A stretch of DNA of 64,000 bases from Rhizobium viscosum. Its GTDB lineage: Bacteria; Pseudomonadota; Alphaproteobacteria; Rhizobiales; Rhizobiaceae. Of the stretch, positions 34,177 through 43,903 are shown in pieces. A program made the position numbers and the translations under genes. The first letter of the stretch is position 1; each line of letters opens with the position of its first letter. The notes under the pieces are model-generated. The model made no database searches. It had not been told where the DNA came from and saw only the letters and a list, made by a program, of their open reading frames with translations. The stretch lies in assembly GCF_014873945.1 (NCBI RefSeq), contig NZ_JADBEC010000001.1, positions 806,001-870,000 of the forward strand. The letters run 5' to 3'.

Positions 34177-35406
34177 ATGACCGACACGCAATGGGACGCC
34201 GCAGAGGTGGCGCCCGGCTCCGCTTACTGGAAACGCAATCTCGTCATCTCGCTCCTTGGCTCGTTCACGACCATCGTTGCAATGACGCTGCTGCTTCCCT
34301 TCCTTCCGCTTTACGTGGAAGAGCTTGGCGTGAGCGAGCATGCGGCGATCGTGCAGTGGTCTGGCATCGCCTATGGCGCGACCTTCTTTGCCGCCGCATG
34401 CGTGGCACCGCTCTGGGGCCGGCTCGGCGACATCTATGGACGCAAGCTGATGCTGGTGCGCGCAAGCCTCGGCATGACGATCGCCATCTCGCTGATGGGC
34501 ATGGCCGGCAGCGTCTGGCAACTCGTGGCGCTGCGCCTTTTCGTCGGCCTGGCGGGCGGTTATGCCTCGGGCTCGATGGTGCTGGTGGCGACACAGACGC
34601 CGAAAGACCGGTCCGCCTGGGCGCTCGGCGTGCTCTCATCCGGAATCATGGCCGGCAATCTCGTCGGTCCGCTGATCGGTGGAGCGCTGCCGCCCATTAT
34701 CGGCATCCGCGGCACGTTTCTGGCGGCCGGCGGCATGATCTTCCTCGCCTTCCTGGCGACGACTTTTCTGATCAAGGAGGAGAAGTCGGCGGTCCGCAAA
34801 CAGGCGGCCAAGGCGTCCGGCGGCTGGAAATCCATTCCCGACAAGGGGCCTGTCGTCGCGATGCTCGCGACCGGGCTGCTGCTGATGCTCGCCAATATGT
34901 CGATCGAGCCGATCATCACCGTCTATGTGGCGCAGCTCGTCCCCGATCAGGGACAGGTGACGATGGCGGCCGGCATTGTCATGTCGGCGGCAGCGCTCGG
35001 CAGCATCCTCTCGGCCTCGCGGCTCGGCAAGCTCGCAGACCGGATCGGCCACTGGCCGGTCATTGCCGGCGCGCTCGCGGTTGCCGGACTGCTGCTCATA
35101 CCGCAAGCCTTCGTAACCGCCTCGTGGCAGCTGATCGGCCTGCGCTTCCTGATGGGCCTGGCGCTCGGCGGGCTGTTGCCCTGCATCACCGCGGTCATCC
35201 GGCATAGTGTGCCTGATAGTGCTGCCGGCAGCATTCTTGGGCTGTCCATCTCTTCGCAGTATGTGGGACAGGTCGCCGGGCCTGTTCTCGGCGGCTTCGT
35301 CGGCGGGCATATCGGCATGCCGGCTGTCTTTCTCGGTACCAGCGTCCTGCTGCTCGCGGGTGCGGCCTTCACATGGTTGGTGCGGACGAAGGACGAGGAA
35401 GGCTGA
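34177..35406 (+). CDS. MFS exporter (DHA1, MdtG-like)
   Basis: 409 residues, twelve helices. Motif A is APLWGRLGDIYGRKLMLVRA; a further PLIGGALPPIIGIRGTF block and an equivalent RLGKLADRIGHWP loop in the second half are typical of MdtG. It probably exports drugs by proton antiport. ATG 34177 is preferred to 34141 because the conserved part begins shortly after it. It stands alone, convergent with a LysR gene. Confidence 0.92.
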   Translation: MTDTQWDAAEVAPGSAYWKRNLVISLLGSFTTIVAMTLLLPFLPLYVEELGVSEHAAIVQWSGIAYGATFFAAACVAPLWGRLGDIYGRKLMLVRASLGMTIAISLMGMAGSVWQLVALRLFVGLAGGYASGSMVLVATQTPKDRSAWALGVLSSGIMAGNLVGPLIGGALPPIIGIRGTFLAAGGMIFLAFLATTFLIKEEKSAVRKQAAKASGGWKSIPDKGPVVAMLATGLLLMLANMSIEPIITVYVAQLVPDQGQVTMAAGIVMSAAALGSILSASRLGKLADRIGHWPVIAGALAVAGLLLIPQAFVTASWQLIGLRFLMGLALGGLLPCITAVIRHSVPDSAAGSILGLSISSQYVGQVAGPVLGGFVGGHIGMPAVFLGTSVLLLAGAAFTWLVRTKDEEG

Positions 35407-35505
35407 GCCTCATGCTTTTCGGCAGATCATATCGACGCCCCGATTTCGCCAGGACTATCATCGACCCGTCCGTGCCGGCGGGATTAACAGTCGCAGCGAA
35501 CGCTT

Positions 35506-36408
35506 TCATGCCATCCATTTGCGGTGTTCGGCGAAGCGATCCACCAGCATGTCAAGGAATAGCCGCACCTTGGTCGGAAGATGGCTGCGGTTCGGATAGA
35601 CGGCGTTGATATGGATCTCGACCCCGCGATAATCCGGCATCATCTGCACCATGCGGCCGGCCTCCAGATCCTCTGACACGACGAAGCTTGGGGCGAGGAA
35701 GATGCCCTGCCCATTCAGCACCAGATAACGCAGAGTCTCCGCGCTGTTGGAAATGATGCTGCCGCCCACCTTGACGCTCTCCTGCCGTCCCTCGGCATCC
35801 TCGAAACGCCATTCTTCGCCAAAGGGATAATAAGCGTATTGCAGGCAATTGTGCTCGGCGACTTCAGCCGGTGTCGTCGGCATGGCGTGAGTTTTCAGAT
35901 AATCCGGCGAGCAGACGAGGAAATGCCGCCATGGCGTCAGCTTGCGCGCAACGAGGCTCGAATCCGGCGACGGCGTCGTGCGGATCACCAGATCATAACC
36001 ATCCTCGATCATATCCACCGACCGCTCGCCGATACTGAAATCGATCTGCACGGCCGGATAAAGCGTCATGAACTCGTTGATGACAGGCAGCAGGAAGCGG
36101 ACGATGGCGCTGCTCGTGTAGAATCTCAGCGTGCCGCGCGGCGTGGAACTCAGTGCACCGGCAGCGCGGTCCGCTTCCTCCAGGTCGGCCAGGATCTGCG
36201 ACGAGCGCTCGTAATAATATTTGCCTGTTTCGGTCAGGCTCACTTTGCGAGTCGTACGGTTCAGGAGCCGCACGCCGAGGCGATCTTCCAATGATTGCAC
36301 ATGGTTACCCACCATGGTGACGGACATGTTGAGGCGTCTTGCTGCCGCTGAAAAACCGCCGCACTCCACCACCCGACCGAAGACTGTGAGGCTGGTCAGC
36401 CGATCCAT
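35506..36408 (-). CDS. LysR-type regulator of the emrAB-cyclase operon
   Basis: 300 residues. The N-terminal HTH contains FGRVVECGGFSAAARRLNMS and VGNHVQSLEDRLGVRLLNRT. The effector domain follows (TLRFYTSSAIVRFLLPVINE). It belongs to the AaeR/DsdC-like LysR group with a CrgA-like start. It is divergent from emrA with 137 nt between; regulation of the operon is the natural inference but no site was proved. Confidence 0.93.
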   Translation of the reverse strand: MDRLTSLTVFGRVVECGGFSAAARRLNMSVTMVGNHVQSLEDRLGVRLLNRTTRKVSLTETGKYYYERSSQILADLEEADRAAGALSSTPRGTLRFYTSSAIVRFLLPVINEFMTLYPAVQIDFSIGERSVDMIEDGYDLVIRTTPSPDSSLVARKLTPWRHFLVCSPDYLKTHAMPTTPAEVAEHNCLQYAYYPFGEEWRFEDAEGRQESVKVGGSIISNSAETLRYLVLNGQGIFLAPSFVVSEDLEAGRMVQMMPDYRGVEIHINAVYPNRSHLPTKVRLFLDMLVDRFAEHRKWMA

Positions 36409-36545
36409 ATTGTTCCTCGATTATCCGCTGAGAGTTGATGATCCTTCCGGAAAACAGCAGATTATCAGAAAGCACTGCTGGGTCCATCTTCAACGCATCG
36501 AACATGGCTTCGCACGGACGAGGCCAAGACGAATGGAGAAGGACA

Positions 36546-37760
36546 ATGGTTGAACTGCCCCGCAACGATGCTTTCAAGAATGCCCAGCAGGGTGGGATCG
36601 GCCCTACCGCCGAAGCTGCAGCACCAGCTGCAGAAGCAATGGCTGCAGCCGCAGCGGCCGCGGAAACTCCGAAAAAGCCCGGCCGCAAGCTCATCAAGCG
36701 CACCGTTATCGCTGCAGCCCTGCTTGCCGGTGCCGCCTTCGCAGGCGATTTCGGCTATCGCTACTGGACGGTCGGCCGCTTCATCGAATCCACCGACGAT
36801 GCCTATGTGAAGGCGGACTACACGACCATCGCGCCGAAGGTTGCCGGCTATATCAAGGAAGTGCTCGTCAACGACAACGATACCGTCAAGGCTGGGCAGG
36901 TTCTCGCCCGCATCGACGACCGCGATTTCCAGGCAGCGCTCTCGCAGGCCAAGGCGGAGGTGAAGGCGGCCGAAGCCGCCGTTACTAATCTCGACGCCCA
37001 GATTTCGCTGCAACAGTCGATCATCGCACAGGCACACGCAACGCTCGATGCCTCACGGGCTTCGCTTGTCTTCGCCCAGTCCGATGCCGAGCGCGCCAGC
37101 CGGCTGATCACCAACGGCGCCGGCACGCAGTCCCGCGCCGAACAGAGCCAGTCGCAGAAGGATCAGGCCGCCGCCGCCGTCGAGCGCGATCAGGCCGCTG
37201 TGGTTGCCGCCGAGAACAAGGTGCCGGTGCTGCAGACGCAGCGCGAACAGGCGCTCGCCCAGCGCGACCGCGCCGTTGCCGCCGCCGGCCAGGCCGAGCT
37301 CAACCTCTCCTATACTGAGATTGTCGCGGCCGTTGACGGCACGGTCGGCGCCCGCTCGATCCGCGTCGGCCAGTATGTCACCTCGGGTACGCAACTGATG
37401 GCGGTCGTGCCGCTGCATGCGGTCTATGTCGTTGCCAATTTCAAGGAAACGCAGCTGACCTTCGTGCGCCCCGGCCAGATGGTCGAGATCAGGGTCGACA
37501 GCTTCCCTGATGTCGCGATCAAGGGCCATGTCGACAGCGTCTCGCCGGCAAGCGGCCTCGAATTCTCGCTGCTGCCGCCCGACAATGCTACGGGCAACTT
37601 CACCAAGATCGTCCAGCGCATCCCGGTCAAGATCGTCATCGACGACGAACGCCTTGCCGGCCTGCTGCGCTCGGGCATGTCGGTTATCCCCGAAGTCGAT
37701 ACCAAGGCCGCTCAGACCTCCGCGGCCGCGGCGGAAGGATTATCCACTCCTGCTGGATGA
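36546..37760 (+). CDS. emrA: Membrane fusion protein EmrA (HlyD family)
   Basis: 404 residues. One N-terminal membrane helix (about 55-75) follows an alanine-rich cytoplasmic tail. Next come the lipoyl halves (YVKADYTTIAPKVAGYIKEV and GTVGARSIRVGQYVTSG), a coiled-coil hairpin about 130-260 and a beta-barrel (VVANFKETQLTFVRPGQMVE). It links the EmrB pump to an outer-membrane channel. GGAGAAGG lies before ATG 36546. It is the first gene of emrA-emrB-cyclase. Confidence 0.93.
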   Translation: MVELPRNDAFKNAQQGGIGPTAEAAAPAAEAMAAAAAAAETPKKPGRKLIKRTVIAAALLAGAAFAGDFGYRYWTVGRFIESTDDAYVKADYTTIAPKVAGYIKEVLVNDNDTVKAGQVLARIDDRDFQAALSQAKAEVKAAEAAVTNLDAQISLQQSIIAQAHATLDASRASLVFAQSDAERASRLITNGAGTQSRAEQSQSQKDQAAAAVERDQAAVVAAENKVPVLQTQREQALAQRDRAVAAAGQAELNLSYTEIVAAVDGTVGARSIRVGQYVTSGTQLMAVVPLHAVYVVANFKETQLTFVRPGQMVEIRVDSFPDVAIKGHVDSVSPASGLEFSLLPPDNATGNFTKIVQRIPVKIVIDDERLAGLLRSGMSVIPEVDTKAAQTSAAAAEGLSTPAG

Positions 37761-37837
37761 TCCTTCCGTTTCTTCGTCAATTATCACCCGAACAGCGTCG
37801 TGAGAGAGTTTTCCGCAGAGCCGGAAGGAGATAAGTC

Positions 37838-39460
37838 ATGGCTACGCTTCAGATCGCCGCAAACAGCAATTCGGTCGCGCGTCCCGCCGCTGCGGCCGTC
37901 CCCGCTGCCAAACCTGCCATGAGCCCGCTTCGCATGTGGACAGCCGTCGTCGGCTCGACGCTCGGCGCCTTCATGGCGATCCTCAACATCCAGATCGTCA
38001 ATGCTTCGCTTGCGGACATCCAGGGCGCCATCGGCGCCGGCACCGACGATGGCGGCTGGATCTCGACCTCCTACCTGATCGCCGAGATTGTCGTCATTCC
38101 GCTCAGCGCCTGGCTTGCGCGCGTCTTTTCGGTGCGCAACTACCTGCTGGTCAACGCCATCCTTTTCCTGGTCTTTTCGGTCGCCTGCGCCTTTGCTGTC
38201 AATCTGCAGCAAATGATCATCCTGCGTGCGATCCAGGGCTTCACCGGCGGCGTGCTGATCCCGATGGCCTTCACCATCATCATCACGCTCCTGCCCAAGC
38301 CGAAGCAGCCGATCGGCCTTGCGCTCTTTGCGCTGTCGGCCACCTTCGCTCCGGCGATCGGTCCGACCATCGGCGGCTATTTTACCGAAAACTGGGGCTG
38401 GGAATATATCTTCTATATCAATCTCGTACCCGGCGCGCTGATGGTCGGCATGCTCTGGGCCTCGCTCGACCGTGCGCCGATGAACCTCGGCCTGCTCGCC
38501 AAGGGCGACTGGCCCGGCATCATCACCATGGCGATCGGCCTCGCCGCACTGCAGACCGTGCTGGAAGAAGGCAACAAGGAAGACTGGTTCGGCTCCGATT
38601 TCATCGTCCGCCTCTCCATTATCGCCGCCATCTCGCTGACGCTCTTCCTGATCATCGAATTGAAGGTTTCCCATCCGCTCTTGAACCTGCGTCTGTTTGC
38701 CCGCCGCAATTTCGGTTTCGGCATACTTGCGAATTTCCTGCTGGGCATCGCGCTTTATGGCTCCGTCTTCGTGCTGCCGATCTACCTGACCCGCATCCAG
38801 GGTTACAATTCCGAACAGATCGGCTTTGTCCTCGCCTGGACCGGCATTCCGCAGCTCGTGCTGATCCCGCTGGTGCCGCGCCTGATGAAGCGCTTCGACA
38901 TCCGCCTGCTGATCATCGTCGGCTTTGCGCTCTTTGCCGCCTCGAACTTCATGAACGTGCACATGACCGGCGACTATGCGAGCGACCAGCTCTTTTGGCC
39001 GAATGTCGTGCGTGCCGTCGGCCAGGCGCTGGTCTTCACACCGCTCTCGGCGATTGCCACTGCTGGTATCGAACAGGAGAATGCGGGTTCCGCTTCCGCC
39101 CTTTTCAACATGATGCGCAATCTCGGCGGCGCAGTCGGCATCGCTTCGCTGCAGACCTTCCTCTCGAAGCGCGAGCAGTTCCACTCGAATATCCTGACCA
39201 ATTCTGTCTCCGTCTTCGAGGAAGCCACCCGCGACCGCATTGCAAAGCTTACCGGCTACTTCATGAGCCACGGCGTCGGCGATCAGGCGCTTGCCACGCA
39301 CAAGGCAGTCGTTGCCATCGCACTGAAACTGCGCAGACAGGCCAATATCATGGCCTTCAGCGATACTTTCTTCCTGCTCGGCATCGCCCTTGTCATCGCC
39401 TTGCTTGCCACCCTGCTTCTCAAAAAGCCCGGCCAGATCTCCGGCGGCGGCGCGCACTGA
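37838..39460 (+). CDS. emrB: DHA2 MFS drug exporter EmrB
   Basis: 540 residues, fourteen helices. FMAILNIQIVNASLADIQGA (helix 1), SAWLARVFSVRNYL (motif A loop), FAPAIGPTIGGYFTENWGWE and FYINLVPGALMVGM are EmrB hallmarks. It uses the proton gradient to export hydrophobic compounds with EmrA. AAGGAGATAAGTC precedes the start. It lies 77 nt after emrA and 27 nt before the cyclase, so one transcript is likely. Confidence 0.95.
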   Translation: MATLQIAANSNSVARPAAAAVPAAKPAMSPLRMWTAVVGSTLGAFMAILNIQIVNASLADIQGAIGAGTDDGGWISTSYLIAEIVVIPLSAWLARVFSVRNYLLVNAILFLVFSVACAFAVNLQQMIILRAIQGFTGGVLIPMAFTIIITLLPKPKQPIGLALFALSATFAPAIGPTIGGYFTENWGWEYIFYINLVPGALMVGMLWASLDRAPMNLGLLAKGDWPGIITMAIGLAALQTVLEEGNKEDWFGSDFIVRLSIIAAISLTLFLIIELKVSHPLLNLRLFARRNFGFGILANFLLGIALYGSVFVLPIYLTRIQGYNSEQIGFVLAWTGIPQLVLIPLVPRLMKRFDIRLLIIVGFALFAASNFMNVHMTGDYASDQLFWPNVVRAVGQALVFTPLSAIATAGIEQENAGSASALFNMMRNLGGAVGIASLQTFLSKREQFHSNILTNSVSVFEEATRDRIAKLTGYFMSHGVGDQALATHKAVVAIALKLRRQANIMAFSDTFFLLGIALVIALLATLLLKKPGQISGGGAH

Positions 39461-39487
39461 GCACCGCGCCACAAGGAGGAAACACCT

Positions 39488-40687
39488 GTGAACAATCTGC
39501 TCGACATCGAATATGCCGTTGAAACCAAGGCATCGGCCGGCAGCCGCAACACGACTGCCGCGCTCGACCTCATCGAATGGCTGACCGGCGACGAATGTCA
39601 CGCTCTCGATGAGCCGGGCCTCGTCTCCGGTCTCGGCCGCCGCCTGCGGGCGCTCGGCGTTCCCGTCGACCGGCTGACGCTTCATCTCATGACGTTGCAC
39701 CCGGAATTCATCGGGCGCACCATCGCCTGGGCGCCAGGCGAACCGGTGGAGATTCATGACCGTGAGCATGGCGCACGGCTCGCCATTGCCAACACGCCGC
39801 TGCACAGAGTTTTCGAAACACGCGAGATGCTGATCGCAGGGCCGGGCAAAAGCCCGCATGGCCGTTGGCAGCATCTCGACATCTTCGCCGGGCGCGAGCT
39901 CGTGCAACTGATGCTTGCCCCGCTCTGCAATGCCGACGGTCCGGTCAGCGCGGCCATCTTCGGCACCAAACGGCCGGGCGGCTTCACCGCTTCGGAGATG
40001 CAAGTGATCGAACGTATCGTGCCGGCGCTACGCAATACCAGCGAACTCCGCATCCTGCGGCAGGTCGAACTCAGCCTGCTCGACACCTATATCGGTCCGA
40101 TGACGGCAAGCCGCATCCTTGCAGGCCAGATCCGCCAGGGCGAGATCGAATCCATGCAGGCCGCCCTCCTGCTTTGCGACCTGCGCGGCTTTACCGAACT
40201 CTCCAACCGGGTGCCGGGCGAAACCGTGCTCGGCCTGCTGAACGCCTATTTCGACCACGTCATTCCGGCAATCACGCGCGAAGGCGGCGAAGTGCTGAAA
40301 TTCATGGGCGATGCAGTGCTCGCCTTCTTCCCCGGCTACGATGCAGCCCGAACCTGCAATGCCGCGCTTACGGCGGCGCGGGCGATCCTCGAAGCGCTCG
40401 ATGGGTTCAACTACGATGGGATCGGCGCCAAGGCCGGCATCGCGCTGCATCATGGCGAGGTCAGCTACGGCAATATCGGCTCAGGCCGGCGGCTGGATTT
40501 CACGCTGATCGGCGGAGACGTGAATCTCGTCAGCCGTATTCAGGGCGTGTGCAGCGAGCTTGGGGAAGCCCTGCTGATGTCGCAGGACTTTTTCAATGAG
40601 GTGCGCCCTGAGTACGCCGTGTCGGCGGGAAGCCACAGATTAAAAGGCTTCACGGATGGGGTAGAGCTTTATGCAGTGAGACGCTAG
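39488..40687 (+). CDS. Class III adenylate/guanylate cyclase linked to emrAB
   Basis: 399 residues. The N-terminal 200 form a putative sensory domain (residues 25-190, possibly GAF-like). The C-terminal 200 are a class III cyclase homology domain: metal Asp231 (LLLCDLRGFTELS), Asp275 (LKFMGDAVLAFF) and the GRRLDFTLIGGDVNLVSRI block. It should make cAMP (or cGMP) in the cytoplasm. The start is GTG 39488 with AAGGAGGAAAC upstream. It lies 27 nt after emrB and is probably cotranscribed. Association of a cyclase with a drug pump is uncommon. Confidence 0.92.
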   Translation: MNNLLDIEYAVETKASAGSRNTTAALDLIEWLTGDECHALDEPGLVSGLGRRLRALGVPVDRLTLHLMTLHPEFIGRTIAWAPGEPVEIHDREHGARLAIANTPLHRVFETREMLIAGPGKSPHGRWQHLDIFAGRELVQLMLAPLCNADGPVSAAIFGTKRPGGFTASEMQVIERIVPALRNTSELRILRQVELSLLDTYIGPMTASRILAGQIRQGEIESMQAALLLCDLRGFTELSNRVPGETVLGLLNAYFDHVIPAITREGGEVLKFMGDAVLAFFPGYDAARTCNAALTAARAILEALDGFNYDGIGAKAGIALHHGEVSYGNIGSGRRLDFTLIGGDVNLVSRIQGVCSELGEALLMSQDFFNEVRPEYAVSAGSHRLKGFTDGVELYAVRR

Positions 40688-40698
40688 GCAGCGTCGCA

Positions 40699-41586
40699 CT
40701 ACTCCTCATTCCCGCCGCGCCCGTAAGCCCAGTTCATATAGAGTTCCAGCGCCTTGCGGGTAACCGGGCCTTCCTGGAAATTGCGGCCGTCAAGCCTGTT
40801 GACACCGACGACCTTCGAATAGTTGCCGGACGTGAAAATCTCGTCGGCACCCATGAAATCCTCGACAGAAAGAGTGGCCTCGCGCACGTCGAAGCCCGCC
40901 TTGCGCAGCAGGCCGAGGACGCGGAACCGCGTGATGCCGGCGAGGAAGGTACGGTTGGCAATCGGCGTGAAGACGACGCCGTCCCTGACCATGAAGACGT
41001 TCGAGGAAGCGGTTTCGACCACATTGCCGTTCATGTCACGCATCAGCGCATTATCGAAGCCGCGGCTTCTCGCTTCGGCAATCGCCCGGCCGCTGTTCGG
41101 ATAGAGCGCGCCTGCCTTGGCATCGGTCATCGCGGTTTCCGGCGTGGGGCGGCGGTAGGGCGAGACGGTCAGCGAAGAGCCGCCATGGCCGCCCATCGCC
41201 GCTTCGAACAAGCAGAGCGCGAAGCGGGTGGATTCGCCATCAACGGCCACGACACTGCCCGGCGAACCATGCTCGCCCCAATACATCGGCTTGATATAGA
41301 TCGGCGTCTTGCCGTCGAATTTCTTCACGCCATCCCAGGCAAGCGCCTCGATCTCTTCAGCAGTCTTCACCGGCTTCAGGCCCATGGCAACGGCGGAACG
41401 GTTGATACGCTGGCAATGAAGGTCGAGATCCGGCGCAATGCCATCGAACCAGCGGGCGCCGTCGAAGACAGTAGAACCCAGCCACATGGCGTGAGAGGTT
41501 GGCCCGATCAGCGGCGGGTTGCCGGCAATCCACTCTCCGTCCACATAGGTCCAGGTGGTCGTGCGCGGTGACGTATCGACGGGCAT
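40699..41586 (-). CDS. Class IV aminotransferase (branched-chain type)
   Basis: 295 residues of the fold-type IV PLP family. The PLP lysine is in TDAKAGALYPNSGRAIAEAR; RDMNGNVVETASSNVFMVRD and FTSGNYSKVVGVN are characteristic. It is most like branched-chain amino-acid aminotransferase (IlvE), transferring amino groups between Leu/Ile/Val and 2-oxoglutarate. D-amino-acid aminotransferase or ADC lyase are less likely alternatives. It is probably a second copy since no ilv genes are near. Convergent with the cyclase (11 nt). Confidence 0.9.
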   Translation of the reverse strand: MPVDTSPRTTTWTYVDGEWIAGNPPLIGPTSHAMWLGSTVFDGARWFDGIAPDLDLHCQRINRSAVAMGLKPVKTAEEIEALAWDGVKKFDGKTPIYIKPMYWGEHGSPGSVVAVDGESTRFALCLFEAAMGGHGGSSLTVSPYRRPTPETAMTDAKAGALYPNSGRAIAEARSRGFDNALMRDMNGNVVETASSNVFMVRDGVVFTPIANRTFLAGITRFRVLGLLRKAGFDVREATLSVEDFMGADEIFTSGNYSKVVGVNRLDGRNFQEGPVTRKALELYMNWAYGRGGNEE

Positions 41587-41837
41587 CTGCGGCTCTCCTT
41601 ATGAAGTCAGCAAAGCAAAATCCTCCCTTTCGGGGGTGGTCAAGCGTAAATTGACGGTTGAAACATCGAAGCAAGAAAATGCCGGAGACCGCATTACGAT
41701 TGAAATATTGATGCGCGTGTCATGGTGCTAAAACGATGGGTGCATAAGGGAAAATGATGGAAAGGCGACTGGATGAAAACCCTCGCCGCATGCCATCATG
41801 GATGACGATACGCCTGTGCTGTTCGAGGAGAAGTCAG

Positions 41838-42878
41838 ATGAAAGCCATGTATTACGAAGCCTTCGAACAGGCGCCTGAGATCCGCACCGTGCCGGACCCG
41901 ACGCCTTCGGAAGACGGTGTGGTCATCAAGGTCGGAGCGACTGGGCTCTGCCGCAGCGACTGGCACGGCTGGATGGGCCATGATCCGGATATCCGTCTGC
42001 CGCATGTGCCGGGCCACGAGCTTGCCGGCAAGATCGTCGCAACCGGCAAGGGCGTCGTGCGCTTCAAGGTCGGCGACCGGGTGACGGTGCCCTTCGTTTC
42101 CGGCTGCGGCCATTGCAGCGAATGCCATTCCGGCAACCAGCAGGTCTGCCCCAACCAGTTTCAGCCGGGCTTCACCCATTGGGGCTCCTTCGCGGAATAT
42201 GTCGGCATCGACTATGCCGATACCAATCTCGTGCACCTGCCTGAAAGTGTGGACGATGCGACGGCGGCAAGCCTTGGCTGCCGCTTCGCCACCTCTTTTC
42301 GCGCCGTCGCCGACCAGGCACGCACCGGCCCCGGCGAATGGATCGCCGTACATGGCTGCGGCGGCGTGGGGCTCTCGGCGATCATGATCGCGACGGCACT
42401 TGGAGCCAACGCCATCGCTGTCGATATTTCCGAGGAGAAGCTTGCCTTTGCGCGCGAATGCGGGGCGGTCGCCATGATCAATGCTTCCGCGGTCGCCGAC
42501 GTGGCGGAGGCGGTGCGCGAGATCACTAAGGGTGGCGCGCATGTTTCCATCGATGCGCTCGGGCACCCTGTCACCTGCTTCAATTCGATCAAGAACCTGC
42601 GCCGGCGCGGCCGGCATGTGCAGGTAGGGCTGATGCTCGGCGAGCATTCGACGCCGCAGATCCCGATGGCCCAGGTGATCGGCCATGAGCTGGAAATCTA
42701 CGGCAGCCACGGCATGCAGGCATGGCGCTACGACGCGATGCTTTCCATGCTCGCCGCCGGCAAGATCGCGCCGCAGAAACTGATCGGCAAACGCATCAGC
42801 CTTGAAGAGGCAGTGCCGGCACTGATGACGCTCGACAAGGCCGAAGGCACGGGCATCAGCGTGATTACGCAGTTCTAG
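41838..42878 (+). CDS. Zinc-dependent alcohol dehydrogenase (MDR family)
   Basis: 346 residues. Catalytic zinc residues are visible in [15 protein letters not shown] and PGHELAG. The structural zinc lobe is [16 protein letters not shown]. The NAD fold is [20 protein letters not shown]. The Zn-dependent alcohol dehydrogenase oxidises alcohols or aldehydes; substrate unknown. GAGGAG precedes ATG 41838; the frame upstream to 41754 is spurious. Stand-alone gene. Confidence 0.93.
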   Translation: MKAMYYEAFEQAPEIRTVPDPTPSEDGVVIKVGATGLCRSDWHGWMGHDPDIRLPHVPGHELAGKIVATGKGVVRFKVGDRVTVPFVSGCGHCSECHSGNQQVCPNQFQPGFTHWGSFAEYVGIDYADTNLVHLPESVDDATAASLGCRFATSFRAVADQARTGPGEWIAVHGCGGVGLSAIMIATALGANAIAVDISEEKLAFARECGAVAMINASAVADVAEAVREITKGGAHVSIDALGHPVTCFNSIKNLRRRGRHVQVGLMLGEHSTPQIPMAQVIGHELEIYGSHGMQAWRYDAMLSMLAAGKIAPQKLIGKRISLEEAVPALMTLDKAEGTGISVITQF

Positions 42879-42985
42879 AAATGTGGGACGGCTGTTCGCA
42901 CCAGTGCGGACTACCAGAAGCAAGATTGCGATCCCACCTATAGGTTGACGAAGCCAGCAGTATGCCCGCGGCGATGGGGGATTTC

Positions 42986-43900
42986 ATGAGCGAGACACAA
43001 CGCAAGCTGACGACGATCTTTGCAGCCGACGTGCAGGATTATACGCGCTTGATGGGCGCGGATGAGGAAGGCACGCTCGCCATGCTCAAGCATTATCGCG
43101 ATGCCATGTCTCGCCTCATCGCCTCGCATGGCGGACGCGTGGTCAATACCTGGGGCGACGGATTGCTGGCCGATTTCCCGAGCGTTGTCGAAGCGGTGCG
43201 GGCGGCGATCGACGTGCAGAACGAGCTAGCAGGCAAGAATGCAGCGCGGCCCACGGATGGGCGCATGCTCTTCCGCATCGGCATCAATCTCGGCGACGTC
43301 ATCGTCGAAGGCGAGGATATCTATGGCGATGGCGTCAATATCGCTGCCCGCCTGCAGGCATCCGCGCCGGCCGGCGGGATCGTGATCTCGAACACGGTCT
43401 ATGACCAAGTGCGAAACAAGGTGGCTGTCGGGTTCGACTTTCTGGGGGCATTGGAGATGAAGAACGTTGCCGATGCCGTGCCGAGCTATGCCGTGCGCAT
43501 CGGCGATATCAGCGCGGAACCGCGGAAGCCGGCAGCCGCTCCCGAACGGCCCGTCGAAATCCCAGCACCAAGACCGGTCCCGGCGCTGCGCCCGCGCGGC
43601 AGGCTGCGTAAGCTCGGCGGCATTCTCGCTCTTATCGGCGCAGTGCTCATCTTCATCAACATCGTCACTTGGGAAGGCGAGTTCTGGGCCGTCTGGCCGA
43701 TGCTTGCCTTCGCCTTCGTGACGGCAATGATATGGGTACGGAGGCAGGACCGGTTCGATCAGCGCGTCGCCGCGTTTGCCGTCATCGGGGTCGGCATCGT
43801 CGCTATCAACATGCTGACATGGCACGGGACATTCTGGGCAATATGGCCACTGCTGGGGCTTTCGGTCGCCGCCGGCATTCGCTGGGCGATGCGCGACTGA
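42986..43900 (+). CDS. Class III cyclase with duplicated C-terminal membrane module
   Basis: 304 residues. The cyclase domain (about 5-170) keeps metal Asp15 (FAADVQDYTRLM) and Asp58 (NTWGDGLLADFP), RIGINLGDVIVEGEDIYGDG and VNIAARLQ. After a Pro-rich linker two similar membrane modules follow, INIVTWEGEFWAVWPML and INMLTWHGTFWAIWPLL, each beside another hydrophobic segment. The cyclase is therefore at the N-terminus and the membrane part at the C-terminus. GGGGGAT lies 6 nt before ATG 42986. It may signal from the inner membrane. Confidence 0.92.
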   Translation: MSETQRKLTTIFAADVQDYTRLMGADEEGTLAMLKHYRDAMSRLIASHGGRVVNTWGDGLLADFPSVVEAVRAAIDVQNELAGKNAARPTDGRMLFRIGINLGDVIVEGEDIYGDGVNIAARLQASAPAGGIVISNTVYDQVRNKVAVGFDFLGALEMKNVADAVPSYAVRIGDISAEPRKPAAAPERPVEIPAPRPVPALRPRGRLRKLGGILALIGAVLIFINIVTWEGEFWAVWPMLAFAFVTAMIWVRRQDRFDQRVAAFAVIGVGIVAINMLTWHGTFWAIWPLLGLSVAAGIRWAMRD

Positions 43901-43903
43901 GAC

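Noticed and set aside
36436..37770. Repeated GATGATCCTTCCG near 36438 and 37757 (TGATCCTTCCG also at 25407)
   Set aside because: Only 11-13 nt and without symmetry or constant position; may be chance or a minor repeat.
37784..40003. 739-residue minus-strand open frame over emrB
   Set aside because: Shadow of emrB and the cyclase; Asp/Arg/Gly-rich and domain-free.
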